From Arthrobacter zhaoxinii (GTDB lineage Bacteria > Actinomycetota > Actinomycetes > Actinomycetales > Micrococcaceae): a stretch of DNA of 64,000 nt. A model generated the notes under the pieces. It was given only the letters and a program-made list of their open reading frames with translations, was not told the origin of the DNA and made no database searches. The stretch lies in contig NZ_CP104275.1 in assembly GCF_025244925.1 (NCBI RefSeq), positions 62,001 through 126,000 of the forward strand, read 5' to 3'. The position numbers were made by a program, and so were the translations under genes. Shown piece by piece: positions 51,818-60,495 of the stretch. Position 1 is the first letter of the stretch. The number at the start of each line of letters is the position of its first letter.

Positions 51818-52948
51818 TCAGACCTCAGACAGGTAGGTCACTGCCTCTTCATGGGTCAGCCCCGTGGATTCCAGCAGGTCCACCACCAGCGGGCGGAAGA
51901 GCATAATCAGCGCATCCCCCTGCAGGTCCGTGATGCCCAGTGACTTCGGATGCAGGCGCGTTCCCACGGCCGCCAGCTCATTGCGGGCCTGGCGCAGGTG
52001 CCGCAGCCGGGTGTCCGGTCCTTCACCGCCACCCAGGGCGCGGGCGAGGATGTCTACGGCGTCGGCGGTTTCGTTGAGCACTTCCGAGACACTCTCGATG
52101 GCCTCGTCGCCCAGCGATGCATGGTTGATGACCGACGTCGTGCGGCGCGCGAAGACCCGGCTGTTACGGACCGCAAGGTCCAGGTAGCCGATGGAGCCGC
52201 GCAGATCCCCCAGTTCCGCCAGATAGCGGCGGTAGGCAGGGGAAATCCGGGCAACCTCCCGTGCGTCCCGGACGCTGCGGGCGAGGGTGTCCAGCTGGGG
52301 CTGGGTGTTCCGGGCCCGCACCAGCGCATGCCAGGCAATGGTGGAATCACTCTTCTCAATGGCTTCGGAACACTGGCGCAGCACGGCGGAGAGTTCGTGC
52401 AGGAGCTCGCGGATATTGGACTTCGGCTCCCGGCGCGGATCGCGCGGCGCCAGCATGGTCACCACCAGGGCAAAAACACCGCCGACGATGGCATCCAGGC
52501 TGCGGGTAAAGGCACCGCCGTCCGGGGCGGGAAGAAGGACCACCAGCAGGGACTGCAGCCCCAGCTGCGTGGTGAAGATGACGCCGCGGTCCAGGAACCG
52601 TGCCAGCATCACCGAGACAAAGAGGACGACGGCGGCCTGGGCCAGGCCGTTGCCCAGCAGGGTGAGCAGGATTTCGCCGATGGTGATGCCCAGCGTGCAG
52701 CCGATCCCCACCTCCAGCACCCGGCGGGTGCGCGGTTCCCGGGAGAACCCGAGCGAAATCAGGGCGGCAGTGGCGGCGAACAGCGGACCCTCATGTCCGA
52801 GCACGTACTCCGCGAATGCGTAGGCTCCGACGGCGCAGACGGTCATCTGCAGGGCCGGCACCACCGAATTGCGGCTGCGCTGCAGCCCCACGCGGGCCCG
52901 GTTCAGCAGGAAACCCCGGCTTTTGGCGAAGGAGCTGCGTTGGGGCAT
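51818..52948 (-). CDS. FUSC family (aromatic acid exporter-like) membrane protein
   Basis: 376 residues: about four to five transmembrane helices in the first 150 residues (for example VVPALQMTVCAVGAYAFAEYV and PLFAATAALISLGFS), then a long cytoplasmic helical domain with a coiled-coil region and an acidic C-terminus. It matches the fusaric-acid-resistance/FUSC family of inner-membrane efflux proteins. Substrate unknown. It lies 54 bases upstream of radA on the same strand, possibly co-transcribed. Confidence 0.8.
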   Translation of the reverse strand: MPQRSSFAKSRGFLLNRARVGLQRSRNSVVPALQMTVCAVGAYAFAEYVLGHEGPLFAATAALISLGFSREPRTRRVLEVGIGCTLGITIGEILLTLLGNGLAQAAVVLFVSVMLARFLDRGVIFTTQLGLQSLLVVLLPAPDGGAFTRSLDAIVGGVFALVVTMLAPRDPRREPKSNIRELLHELSAVLRQCSEAIEKSDSTIAWHALVRARNTQPQLDTLARSVRDAREVARISPAYRRYLAELGDLRGSIGYLDLAVRNSRVFARRTTSVINHASLGDEAIESVSEVLNETADAVDILARALGGGEGPDTRLRHLRQARNELAAVGTRLHPKSLGITDLQGDALIMLFRPLVVDLLESTGLTHEEAVTYLSEV

Positions 52949-52989
52949 GAAACCAGTCTAGGGGGCGCCTCAGCCATCCTGTATCCGAG

Positions 52990-53055
52990 GTTACATTCGG
53001 CGGCCACGGATGTTCCCCCGCCGCCCGGCGGCCGTTAACTTTCCGTTCACCTTGC
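52990..53055 (+). promoter_or_regulatory. PhoP-box (PHO box) array upstream of pstS
   Basis: Four GTT-led units of 11 bases in phase: GTTACATTCGG (52990), GTTCCCCCGCC (53012), GTTAACTTTCC (53034) and GTTCACCTTGC (53045). The spacings are 22, 22 and 11 bases. The last two form a tandem direct repeat of the actinobacterial PhoP consensus GTTCACC-like 11-mer. The position 110-175 bases before pstS suits phosphate-starvation activation. Confidence 0.7.
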
Positions 53056-53163
53056 TCCGCCAATCTTGGACAGGAACGTGTTGGAGGTTCCACCTGCTCG
53101 ACTGCTTTTCCGCATTCAGCTTCCCGGCGCAGCAGCGCCGAACAACCCCTTGAAAGGGATCCG

Positions 53164-54288
53164 ATGGTGAAGGTTTCGAATTTCGGCCGCACTGCATCCG
53201 TTCTGACCGTCTCGGCTGCAGTTGCCCTGGGCCTTGCCGCCTGCGGCACCGACAGCGCTGCACCGGCCGGAGCTCCGGCAAGTACCGAAAGCTCCGTCAC
53301 CGGTACGCTTTCCGGTGCCGGTGCCTCCTCCCAGGACGCGGCCATGCAGGCCTGGATTGCCGGCTTCGGGTCGGCGAACCCGCAGGCGTCCATCCAGTAC
53401 TCACCGGACGGCTCCGGTGCGGGCCGGGAAGCGCTGCTGGCCGGCGGGGTGCAGTTTGCCGGGTCCGACGCCTACCTTGATGAAGAGGAGACCGCGGCAG
53501 CCGCGGAGGTCTGCGGTCCCGACGGCGCCATCCATGTTCCCGTGTACATTTCACCGATCGCCGTTGCCTTTAACCTCCCCGGCATAACGGAGCTGAACCT
53601 GGACGCAGAGACCATCGCAGGCATTTTCCGCGGCGAGATCACGGCATGGAATGATCCGGCCATCGCAGCCCAGAACGAGGCAGCAAAGTTGCCGGACACC
53701 CCCATCACTGCGGTGCACCGCGGCGACGAATCCGGCACCACCAAGAACTTCACCGAATACCTGGCCGAGGCCGCTCCCGACACGTGGACCGATCCGGCAG
53801 CGGGCGAATGGCCTGCCGGTCTGCCGAACGGCGAAAGCGCTTCCGGCACCGGCGGTGTCATCTCCACGGTGAGCTCCACCGAGGGCGGCATCACCTATGC
53901 CGACGCCTCCGCGGCCGGTTCCCTGGGCAAGGTCAGCGTCAAGGTGGGCGATGCCTACGTGCCGTTCAGCGCCGACGCCGCTGCACTCGCCGTCGAATCC
54001 TCCACTCCGGCGGGCGGGGAAGGCCGACCCGAAGCGGACATGGCCATGGACCTGGACCGCGATACGGCGGCATCCGGTGCTTATCCCGTGGTGCTGGTGA
54101 GCTACCACGTCTTCTGCACCAGCTATGAGGACCAGCAGACAGTGGACCTGGTCCGCGCGTTCGGCAACTACGTGGTCAGCGACGAAGGCCAGTCGGCCGC
54201 GTCGGACGCCGCGGGCAGTGCGCCGCTCTCGGATGCCCTGCGCGGCAAGGCGGAAACCGCGCTGGAAACGATCAAGGTGCGTTCATAA
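53164..54288 (+). CDS. pstS: Phosphate ABC transporter substrate-binding lipoprotein PstS
   Basis: 374 residues; high-affinity extracytoplasmic phosphate-binding protein. A lipoprotein signal peptide ends in GLAACG (lipid-modified Cys27). The mature part has GAGASSQDAAMQAWIAGF and VHRGDESGTTKNFTEYL, typical phosphate-binding loops. First gene of pstSCAB, preceded by a PhoP-box array and followed by a hairpin before pstC. Confidence 0.94.
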   Translation: MVKVSNFGRTASVLTVSAAVALGLAACGTDSAAPAGAPASTESSVTGTLSGAGASSQDAAMQAWIAGFGSANPQASIQYSPDGSGAGREALLAGGVQFAGSDAYLDEEETAAAAEVCGPDGAIHVPVYISPIAVAFNLPGITELNLDAETIAGIFRGEITAWNDPAIAAQNEAAKLPDTPITAVHRGDESGTTKNFTEYLAEAAPDTWTDPAAGEWPAGLPNGESASGTGGVISTVSSTEGGITYADASAAGSLGKVSVKVGDAYVPFSADAAALAVESSTPAGGEGRPEADMAMDLDRDTAASGAYPVVLVSYHVFCTSYEDQQTVDLVRAFGNYVVSDEGQSAASDAAGSAPLSDALRGKAETALETIKVRS

Positions 54289-54297
54289 CGTGCCCGT

Positions 54298-54334
54298 CCT
54301 GCCCTCTCCCGCCTCTGAGGCGGGGGAGGGCAGG
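54298..54334 (+). terminator. Strong hairpin between pstS and pstC
   Basis: A 16-bp stem with one G-T pair (CCTGCCCTCTCCCGCC, 54298-54313, with GGCGGGGGAGGGCAGG, 54319-54334) and a TCTGA loop, starting ten bases after the pstS stop and with no T-tract. It may act as a partial terminator or an mRNA 3'-end stabiliser, giving more PstS than PstCAB. Confidence 0.65.
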
Positions 54335-54404
54335 GTCCGCTCCAAGGCGGAGTACCTACACTGATAAGAAGAGTCTGCACCAACGCATTTCGAAGGGTTG
54401 AGCA

Positions 54405-55334
54405 GTGTCCAGCAAGTCCATATCGGGAGAAAGCGGCACCGGCCGCGCCGGAGACAAGATTTTCTCCGGCATTGCGGTGACAGCCGGGTGCCTTATTCTC
54501 TTCGTCCTGTTCTGCGTGGCGGTTTTCCTCATGTGGCAGGCGCTGCCGACGTTTATGGCAGACCCTGCGGACATCTCCGGCGGCGGGTTCGGACAGTACA
54601 TCCTGCCCCTGGTCATAGGAACGGTGATTGCCGCCATCATTGCGCTGCTCATCGCCACACCGGTGGGCATCGGCGTCGCACTGTTTATCTCGCACTACGC
54701 CCCGCGCCGGCTTGCGCAGGGACTGGGATACCTGGTGGACCTGCTGGCGGCTATTCCGTCAGTGGTCTACGGTGCCTGGGGCATGACGGTGCTGGCCCCG
54801 GCCCTGGTGGGCCCGTACAACTGGCTGGCTGAAAACGCCGGCTGGATTCCGATTTTTGCCGGTCCGGCCAGCCAGACCGGCAAGACCATGCTCACCGCGG
54901 GCATTGTGCTCTCCGTGATGGTGCTGCCGATCATCACCTCCCTGACCCGGGAGATCTTCCTGCAGACACCCAAACTGCATGAGGAAGCAGCACTGGCCAT
55001 GGGTGCCACCCGCTGGGAAATGATCCGGATGGCGGTTTTCCCCTTCGCCCGGCCCGGCGTCGTCAGCGCCGTCATGCTGGGGCTTGGCCGTGCCCTCGGT
55101 GAAACCATGGCGGTCGCGCTGGTGCTTTCCTCGGGCGGCCTGATCGCCAGCCTGATCCGGCCGGGCAACCAGACCATCGCCGCCGAGATCGCCCTGAACT
55201 TCCCTGAGGCGTTCGGACTCCGGCTCTCGGAACTGATTGCCGCAGGACTCGTGCTGTTCCTGATCACGCTGGCGGTCAACGTTATTGCCCGCTGGATCAT
55301 CAGCCGCCATAAAGAATTCTCGGGAGCCAACTGA
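54405..55334 (+). CDS. pstC: Phosphate ABC transporter permease PstC
   Basis: 309 residues with six transmembrane helices; permease of the Pst importer. The EAA loop is EEAALAMGATRWEMIRMAVF. GTG start in GCAGTGTCC with GAAGGG upstream. Overlaps pstA by one base (TGATG). Confidence 0.94.
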   Translation: MSSKSISGESGTGRAGDKIFSGIAVTAGCLILFVLFCVAVFLMWQALPTFMADPADISGGGFGQYILPLVIGTVIAAIIALLIATPVGIGVALFISHYAPRRLAQGLGYLVDLLAAIPSVVYGAWGMTVLAPALVGPYNWLAENAGWIPIFAGPASQTGKTMLTAGIVLSVMVLPIITSLTREIFLQTPKLHEEAALAMGATRWEMIRMAVFPFARPGVVSAVMLGLGRALGETMAVALVLSSGGLIASLIRPGNQTIAAEIALNFPEAFGLRLSELIAAGLVLFLITLAVNVIARWIISRHKEFSGAN

Positions 55335-56443
55335 TGCTCGATACAACCTCCGCCCTTACCCGTCCCGGATCCATGCTGAGCAAGAATCGGCTGCCCCGCT
55401 ATACGCCGTGGATCGTCCTGGCTGCGGCGCTGGTCCTGGGTGCGGCGCTGTCCGCCCTGATCGGGTTTTCCGTGGCGGCCTTCGCCATCTTCACCGCTGT
55501 GCTTTTCGTTATCGGCGGCACAGTGACCACCTGGATTGTGGAAGGGAAGCGGCACGCGGTGGACCGTCTGGCCACGAACCTGGTCTGCGGCGCATTCCTG
55601 CTGGCCCTGCTTCCTCTGGTATCGGTGATCTTCACCGTCCTGGTCCGCGGCCTGCCCGGCCTCAGCCCGGACTTCCTGCTGACCTCCATGGGCGGTATGA
55701 CCGGTGCCGTGGACAACGCCACCGCGGAGAACGGAACGGAGGTGCTCGGCGGCGCCTACCACGGCATTGTGGGCACCCTGCTGATCACCTTCTGGGCCAC
55801 TGTCATCTCGGTGCCGGTGGGCCTGCTGGCCGCCGTCTACCTGGTGGAATACAGCCGCGGCGGAACGCTTTCGCGGGCCATCACGTTCTTCGTTGACGTG
55901 ATGACCGGCATTCCGTCGATCGTGGCCGGGCTGTTCGCTGCGGCGTTCTTCGGGCTGGTTTTCGGGCCGGGCACGCGGACCGGCTTCGTTGCCGCCGTCG
56001 CCCTGTCTGTCCTGATGATCCCGGTGGTGGTCCGTTCCACCGAGGAAATGCTGAAGATTGTGCCCAATGAACTCCGGGAGGCGTCGTATGCCCTGGGCGT
56101 GCGCAAGTGGCGGACCATCCTGAAGGTCGTGGTCCCCACGGCAATTTCCGGCATCGCCTCCGGCGTGACCCTGGCCATCGCGCGCGTGATCGGCGAAACG
56201 GCTCCGCTGCTGGTCACCGCTGGCTTCGTCAACACCATCAACTTCAATGCCTTTGCGGGCTGGATGAGCACGCTGCCCACTTTCATTTACCGGCAGCTGA
56301 TGAGCCCCACCTCCCCGACCAACACGGATCCCAGTACCCAGCGGGCCTGGGCGGCGGCCCTGATCCTGATCATCATGGTGATGCTGCTGAACCTCGGCGC
56401 CCGCCTGATAGCCCGGATCTTCGCCCCCCGGACCTCCCGCTAA
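55334..56443 (+). CDS. pstA: Phosphate ABC transporter permease PstA
   Basis: 369 residues; second permease. The N-terminal ~75 residues form two extra hydrophobic segments before the usual six-helix core. The EAA loop is REASYALGVRKWRTILKVVV. Longer than the usual ~300 residues because of this extension, which is common in actinobacteria. Start overlaps the pstC stop. Confidence 0.94.
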   Translation: MLDTTSALTRPGSMLSKNRLPRYTPWIVLAAALVLGAALSALIGFSVAAFAIFTAVLFVIGGTVTTWIVEGKRHAVDRLATNLVCGAFLLALLPLVSVIFTVLVRGLPGLSPDFLLTSMGGMTGAVDNATAENGTEVLGGAYHGIVGTLLITFWATVISVPVGLLAAVYLVEYSRGGTLSRAITFFVDVMTGIPSIVAGLFAAAFFGLVFGPGTRTGFVAAVALSVLMIPVVVRSTEEMLKIVPNELREASYALGVRKWRTILKVVVPTAISGIASGVTLAIARVIGETAPLLVTAGFVNTINFNAFAGWMSTLPTFIYRQLMSPTSPTNTDPSTQRAWAAALILIIMVMLLNLGARLIARIFAPRTSR

Positions 56444-56467
56444 TTCCAGCTTCGATTGAAGGAACCC

Positions 56468-57247
56468 ATGTCCAAGCGCATCGACGTCAAAGACCTGAAC
56501 GTCTACTACGGAAATTTCCTCGCCGTCCAGGACGTCAACATCAACATTGAGCCCCGCTCCGTGACTGCTTTCATCGGCCCGTCCGGCTGCGGCAAGTCCA
56601 CCTTCCTGCGCACCCTGAACCGGATGCACGAAGTCCTTCCCGGAGCCCGCGTGGAGGGAGAAGTGCTGCTGGACGGAGAGAACCTCTACGGCCCCGGCGT
56701 CGATCCCGTGACCGTCCGAAGCCACGTGGGCATGGTGTTCCAGCGGCCCAACCCGTTCCCCACCATGTCCATCCGGGACAACGTCCTGGCCGGCGTGAAG
56801 CTGAACAACAAGCGGATCTCCAAGTCCGATGCGGATGCCCTCGTGGAAAAATCCCTCACCGGCGCCAACCTCTGGAAGGAGGTCCGGGACCGCCTGGATA
56901 AGCCCGGCTCCGGACTTTCGGGCGGCCAGCAGCAGCGCCTGTGCATAGCCCGCGCCATCGCGGTCTCGCCGGAGGTGATCCTCATGGATGAGCCCTGCTC
57001 CGCCCTGGATCCCATTTCGACCCTGGCCATCGAGGACCTCATCGAGGAACTGAAGAGCGAGTACACGGTGGTGATCGTTACGCACAACATGCAGCAGGCG
57101 GCACGCGTCTCGGATAAGACGGCGTTCTTCAACATTGCCGGCACCGGCAAGCCCGGTCGGCTGATCGAATACGCGGACACCCCGGTCATCTTCAGCAATC
57201 CCGCAGAACAGGCCACGGAAGACTACGTCTCCGGCCGTTTCGGGTAG
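56468..57247 (+). CDS. pstB: Phosphate ABC transporter ATP-binding protein PstB
   Basis: 259 residues; ATPase of the Pst importer. Walker A GPSGCGKS (37-44), signature LSGGQQQR (150-157), Walker B ILMDEP (171-176). Start: ATG at 56468 after GAAGGAACCC; an in-frame ATG four codons upstream is closer to the pstA stop and lacks a good site. The gene converges on pit. Confidence 0.96.
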   Translation: MSKRIDVKDLNVYYGNFLAVQDVNINIEPRSVTAFIGPSGCGKSTFLRTLNRMHEVLPGARVEGEVLLDGENLYGPGVDPVTVRSHVGMVFQRPNPFPTMSIRDNVLAGVKLNNKRISKSDADALVEKSLTGANLWKEVRDRLDKPGSGLSGGQQQRLCIARAIAVSPEVILMDEPCSALDPISTLAIEDLIEELKSEYTVVIVTHNMQQAARVSDKTAFFNIAGTGKPGRLIEYADTPVIFSNPAEQATEDYVSGRFG

Positions 57248-57254
57248 GCGGCGC

Positions 57255-58265
57255 CTACAGGAGCGGGCTGAGGGCCAGCAGCAGGATTCCGCCGAGCACC
57301 GCGGTCACCGGGGCGGTGACCAGCCAGGTGACGAGGATTTCCCGCAGCGGGATCAAACGGACGGTGGAAAAACGCTGGTTGGTGCCCGCGCCCACGATGG
57401 CCGAGGTCATGGTCTGCGTACTGGACAGCGGGATGTGCAGCCAGAGGGCTCCCAGGAAGAGCATGGTGGAACTGACTGCCTGGGCGCTCATGCCCCGCAG
57501 CGGATCCATCCGCACGAGCCGGTAGCCCAGCGTATGGGTGATCCGCCAGCCGCCGAAGAGGGTGCCGCCGGCCAGGGCAAGGGCTGCGAACAGCTGCACC
57601 CAGAGGGGGATGTCGGTTTCCAGCGTCTGGCCGGCCGCCAGCAGGGCGAGCACCACAACGGCCATGGTCCGCTGCCCGTCCTGGATGCCGTGGCCCAGGG
57701 AGAAGGCGGAGGTGAACACGGACTGCGCTATCCGGTTTCCGGCGTCGCCGCGGCGCGGAGAGCTGTAACGCATGAGCCAGGTGGCCGGAAAAACCAGCAG
57801 GTACGCCAGTGCAAAGGCAACTACGGGCGAGACCAGCAGCGGCAGGGCCAGCTGCTCCCAGATCAGCCGGTTGGACTCCGCGATGTTCTGACCGCCCACC
57901 AGGGTCGAGGCCGCACCGGACCCCACCAGTCCGCCCACCAGCGCATGGGTGGATGAAGACGGCATCCGCCGCCACCAGGTCCACACGCCCCAGCCGCACG
58001 CCGCCAGCAGTCCGGCTATCAGGATGCCCAGCCCTTCAGGACCCGCCGGAAGGTCCACAAACCGTACAGTCAGGGCAACGGCCAGGGCCGTGCTGACCAG
58101 GGCGCCCAGAAGATTGAAGGCGGCGGCCAGGATGATGGCGACGGTGGGCGTCAGGGCCCGCGTACGGACGGAGGTGGCCACCGAGTTGGAGGCGTCATGG
58201 AAGCCGTTGAGGAAGGCATAGGCTCCGGCGAGCAGGACGACGCCGGCCAGGAGGACGGTGGCCAC
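57255..58265 (-). CDS. Low-affinity inorganic phosphate transporter, Pit family
   Basis: 336 residues with about nine to ten transmembrane helices. The duplicated Pit signatures are visible: FLNGFHDASNSVATSVRTRAL near the N-terminus and PSSSTHALVGGLVGSGAA, then PLSSTQTMTSAIVGAGTNQR near the C-terminus. Metal-phosphate:proton symport is expected. GTG start at 58265, one base after the DUF47 stop, so the two are translationally coupled. It converges on pstB, putting a low-affinity importer back-to-back with the high-affinity one. Confidence 0.88.
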   Translation of the reverse strand: MATVLLAGVVLLAGAYAFLNGFHDASNSVATSVRTRALTPTVAIILAAAFNLLGALVSTALAVALTVRFVDLPAGPEGLGILIAGLLAACGWGVWTWWRRMPSSSTHALVGGLVGSGAASTLVGGQNIAESNRLIWEQLALPLLVSPVVAFALAYLLVFPATWLMRYSSPRRGDAGNRIAQSVFTSAFSLGHGIQDGQRTMAVVVLALLAAGQTLETDIPLWVQLFAALALAGGTLFGGWRITHTLGYRLVRMDPLRGMSAQAVSSTMLFLGALWLHIPLSSTQTMTSAIVGAGTNQRFSTVRLIPLREILVTWLVTAPVTAVLGGILLLALSPLL

Positions 58266-58266
58266 C

Positions 58267-58884
58267 CTAGGATTCCCGGACGAGGATGCCGCCCACAAAC
58301 GTGGCAGTGCGGCGGAGCTGGGCGGTGGTTCCCGAAAGCTGGTCGGCCAGGTCCCGGTGCCTGGCATAGGCCATCGGCTTGTGCTCGCGCATCAGCTCCG
58401 CCACCCAGATCCGGCGGGACCGCTCGGCCCGCCGGGCCAGCCGGAGCATCTCGATCCAGTACTCTTCCAGATCCTCGAGCGAAGCGAGCCGGCGCATGGC
58501 GGAAGCGGTGAGCTCAGCCTGCCTGCCGATGACTTCCAGCTGCTCCGAAGCGCGGCGGGACACGCCGGTGAGCTTGTAGAGGGAGATGGTTTCCGCGGAA
58601 GCATCCAGGCATTCCATGGCAGACATCAGGAGCAGGGACAGCTCATACAGGTCTTCACGGGGAAGGGGATTGATGAAGCTGGTCCGCATCTGCGTCATCA
58701 GGGCGAAGTGCAGATCGGTGGTTTCAGCATCAATCTGATGCAGCTGCTCGGTGAGCCGGTCGAATTCCTCCGGGTCTGCACCGAGGATTTCGGCCAGCAC
58801 CCCGGTGCCGCGCAAGAGCTGCGACGCCATGCGGGAGAGCAGCTCAAGGCCGGCGTTCTCTTGGGGGAACAGTTGAAGTTTCAC
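58267..58884 (-). CDS. DUF47 family protein (PhoU-like)
   Basis: 205 residues, all-helical DUF47/PhoU-like four-helix bundle (LDRLTEQLHQIDAETTDLHF-type helices; ASAMRRLASLEDLEEYWIEM). DUF47 proteins pair with Pit transporters and probably regulate them, as PhoU does for Pst. The gene is first in a DUF47-pit operon with its own promoter (TTGACA at 59128-59133). No separate phoU gene is present next to pst. Confidence 0.88.
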   Translation of the reverse strand: MKLQLFPQENAGLELLSRMASQLLRGTGVLAEILGADPEEFDRLTEQLHQIDAETTDLHFALMTQMRTSFINPLPREDLYELSLLLMSAMECLDASAETISLYKLTGVSRRASEQLEVIGRQAELTASAMRRLASLEDLEEYWIEMLRLARRAERSRRIWVAELMREHKPMAYARHRDLADQLSGTTAQLRRTATFVGGILVRES

Positions 58885-59104
58885 GCTGAACGCAGCACGT
58901 GGGCTGGGGGAGCGGCAAAGGTTCTCACAGCGCCAGAATATCCGATGGCTGCGGCGGCAGGACGGTCGAGTCCGCGAAACGCTCCCGCTGCAGAGCAGCC
59001 GGGGAAAAAGTAACGGTGCCGGACCGGGAGCGCCTCTCGGCGGAAGGCCGCTCGAAGCGGCTCAGAGTTGAAGCCCGGGGGTTCCGCAGTCCGACACCAA
59101 TTTC

Positions 59105-59133
59105 AGTTTTCTACGCTCAGTCGATGATGTCAA
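59105..59133 (-). promoter_or_regulatory. Probable promoter of the DUF47-pit operon
   Basis: On the minus strand TTGACA (59128-59133), a 17-base spacer and AAAACT (59105-59110). It lies in the 321-base non-coding stretch 58885-59205; apart from this promoter I see no gene or clear structured element there. A transcript would have a long leader of about 215 bases before DUF47. Confidence 0.5.
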
Positions 59134-59205
59134 CACGGCCATACGGGCAACGGCGGCACTGTGAGGAGCGCCATGGTGGTTCCCGTCACTGGTCTCGTCC
59201 CACAC

Positions 59206-59847
59206 CTAGTCGAGTTCTCCCCGCCGCCAGGCCGCTGCGGAGTGCTCCAGGTCCTCGGCCGTGTGTACCAGCTGGCGTGCGTTGCGGGTCAGCGCGGTGG
59301 CGCGGTCCCCGTTGGAGGCCTCGGAGGAATCCGCGTGGTTGGCCTGGCCCAGGGCAACCACCCGGCAGAACGCGGCGAAGCGCTCCAGCGCGACGTCGAA
59401 ATCACCCTCAAAGGCGCCGGAAAGGATGGTGTCTGCCATGGTCCGCACCTCCTCGGCGCCCAACGGTTCGGCTACTCCGGCAACGACCTTGGAGACCTGC
59501 GCAACATCCTTGCCCGCGGCATAGAAGGACGCGATTCGTTCAGGGTTCCGCTGGATGGACGCCCGCAGCGCATAAAGGCGCCAGAGAGCGCCCGGGAGGG
59601 ACCGGGCGGGGCTTTCGGCCCACATCTCGGCCACCGCTTCCACGCCCTGCTGGTCGGTCAGTTCAACCAGGCGGCGGGTGACCTCCGGATCGGTGCTCCT
59701 GCGGCCGTGGTGGACGAGTGCCTGGGCTGCCAGATGGGCCGCTTCCGAAACGCGTGCCGGATCGGCACCGCCGGGGAAGTTGGCGAAGTCCACAGGTGCA
59801 AGAGGCTTTGGCTTGTGATGGCGCGGCGTTGAATTGGACTCACTCAT
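59206..59847 (-). CDS. Conserved hypothetical protein, helical
   Basis: 213 residues, Ala/Glu/Arg-rich with no membrane segment or signal peptide. The predicted fold is a bundle of about eight helices (for example VSEAAHLAAQALVHHGRRS and ADTILSGAFEGDFDVALERFA). A TATTCT box ends six bases before the ATG at 59847 on the minus strand, suggesting a leaderless transcript; a GTG nine codons upstream is an alternative start. The family is familiar from Arthrobacter genomes but its function is not known to me. Confidence 0.7.
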   Translation of the reverse strand: MSESNSTPRHHKPKPLAPVDFANFPGGADPARVSEAAHLAAQALVHHGRRSTDPEVTRRLVELTDQQGVEAVAEMWAESPARSLPGALWRLYALRASIQRNPERIASFYAAGKDVAQVSKVVAGVAEPLGAEEVRTMADTILSGAFEGDFDVALERFAAFCRVVALGQANHADSSEASNGDRATALTRNARQLVHTAEDLEHSAAAWRRGELD

Positions 59848-59990
59848 ATTCGAAGAATACTCCGGGATCTGCACGGAATCGAGGCGGTCTTCCCGGCGCC
59901 GCGAAGCGCCCGGAACCCTGGTTTTCCACGATCTGTGTGGTGTGCGATAAAGTGGGACAGTCGGTCCGGAGAATGCTGCGGACCGGTGGA

Positions 59991-60063
59991 GCGCCTATAG
60001 CTCAGTTGGTAGAGCAACGTCCTTTTAAGTCGTGGGTCGCAGGTTCGAGCCCTGCTGGGCGCA
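59991..60063 (+). tRNA. tRNA-Lys (anticodon UUU)
   Basis: 73 bases. Acceptor stem GCGCCTA / TGGGCGC (one G-U pair), D arm GCTC-AGTTGGTA-GAGC, anticodon loop CTTTTAA with anticodon TTT at 60024-60026, variable loop GGGTC, T arm GCAGG-TTCGAGC-CCTGC, discriminator A. The CCA end is not fully encoded (ACCG follows). The anticodon stem has a U-U mismatch (60020 with 60030). A GATAAAGT -10-like box lies upstream at 59946-59953. Confidence 0.97.
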
Positions 60064-60072
60064 CCGTACGGA

Positions 60073-60110
60073 AATGGCTTGCCTTCATTGAAGGCAAGCC
60101 ATTCTTTTTT
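60073..60110 (+). terminator. Rho-independent terminator of tRNA-Lys
   Basis: A 13-bp perfect stem (AATGGCTTGCCTT with AAGGCAAGCCATT) with a CATTG loop and six Ts, ten bases after the tRNA. Confidence 0.93.
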
Positions 60111-60144
60111 GTCCCGGTGCTTCGCTGTTGGAGCGCCGCTCCGG

Positions 60145-60495
60145 TTATCCCGCGGCTTCTTCCGCAGCCCGGCGCGCAGGTTCCGGCACCGGACGACGGC
60201 GGGTGGTATCGAACTTCATCAGCTTGTGGGTGCCGTCGCAGTAGGGTTTGATCGCCGAACCGCCGCAGCGGCACAAAGCCACGGTTTCCCGGTCCCGCGG
60301 CACGGGAATCCCGTCCGGCGTCACAATCTCAAAGTCTCCGCGGATCAGCAGGGGGCCGTTGGGGCAGGCCACGATGGAGGCAGGGGCGGAGCCTTCCCGC
60401 TTCTCCCAGGCAGGGGTGTCGGCATCGGCCTGGACGTCCCCCGGCTCCGGCATGGCGTCGTCGTGCTCAGCAGGACCGGCTGCGGGGACGCTCAC
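60145..60495 (-). CDS. CDGSH iron-sulfur domain protein
   Basis: 116 residues. The [2Fe-2S] CDGSH motif is present near the C-terminus: CRCGGSAIKPYCDGTH with ligands C75, C77, C86 and H90. The first ~35 residues are an acidic extension. The middle has ACPNGPLLIRGDFEIVTPDG, the typical upstream strand. GTG start overlaps the stop of the adjacent haem-oxygenase-like gene (GTGA), so they are coupled. Probable redox or cluster-transfer partner. Confidence 0.88.
   Translation of the reverse strand: MSVPAAGPAEHDDAMPEPGDVQADADTPAWEKREGSAPASIVACPNGPLLIRGDFEIVTPDGIPVPRDRETVALCRCGGSAIKPYCDGTHKLMKFDTTRRRPVPEPARRAAEEAAG

Noticed and set aside
48446..51943. A 1165-codon plus-strand open frame spanning several minus-strand genes
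   Set aside because: It covers disA, radA and part of the FUSC gene in antisense and has no recognisable protein motifs. Codon use on the minus strand fits real genes instead.
54767..57085. A 772-codon minus-strand frame antisense to pstC, pstA and pstB
   Set aside because: The three Pst genes overlap and are clearly coding; the antisense frame is a product of GC-rich codon structure.
58885..59205. Additional small gene or ncRNA in the 321-base gap before DUF47
   Set aside because: No frame has a good ribosome site and family resemblance, and the only clear element is a promoter-like pair at 59105-59133.
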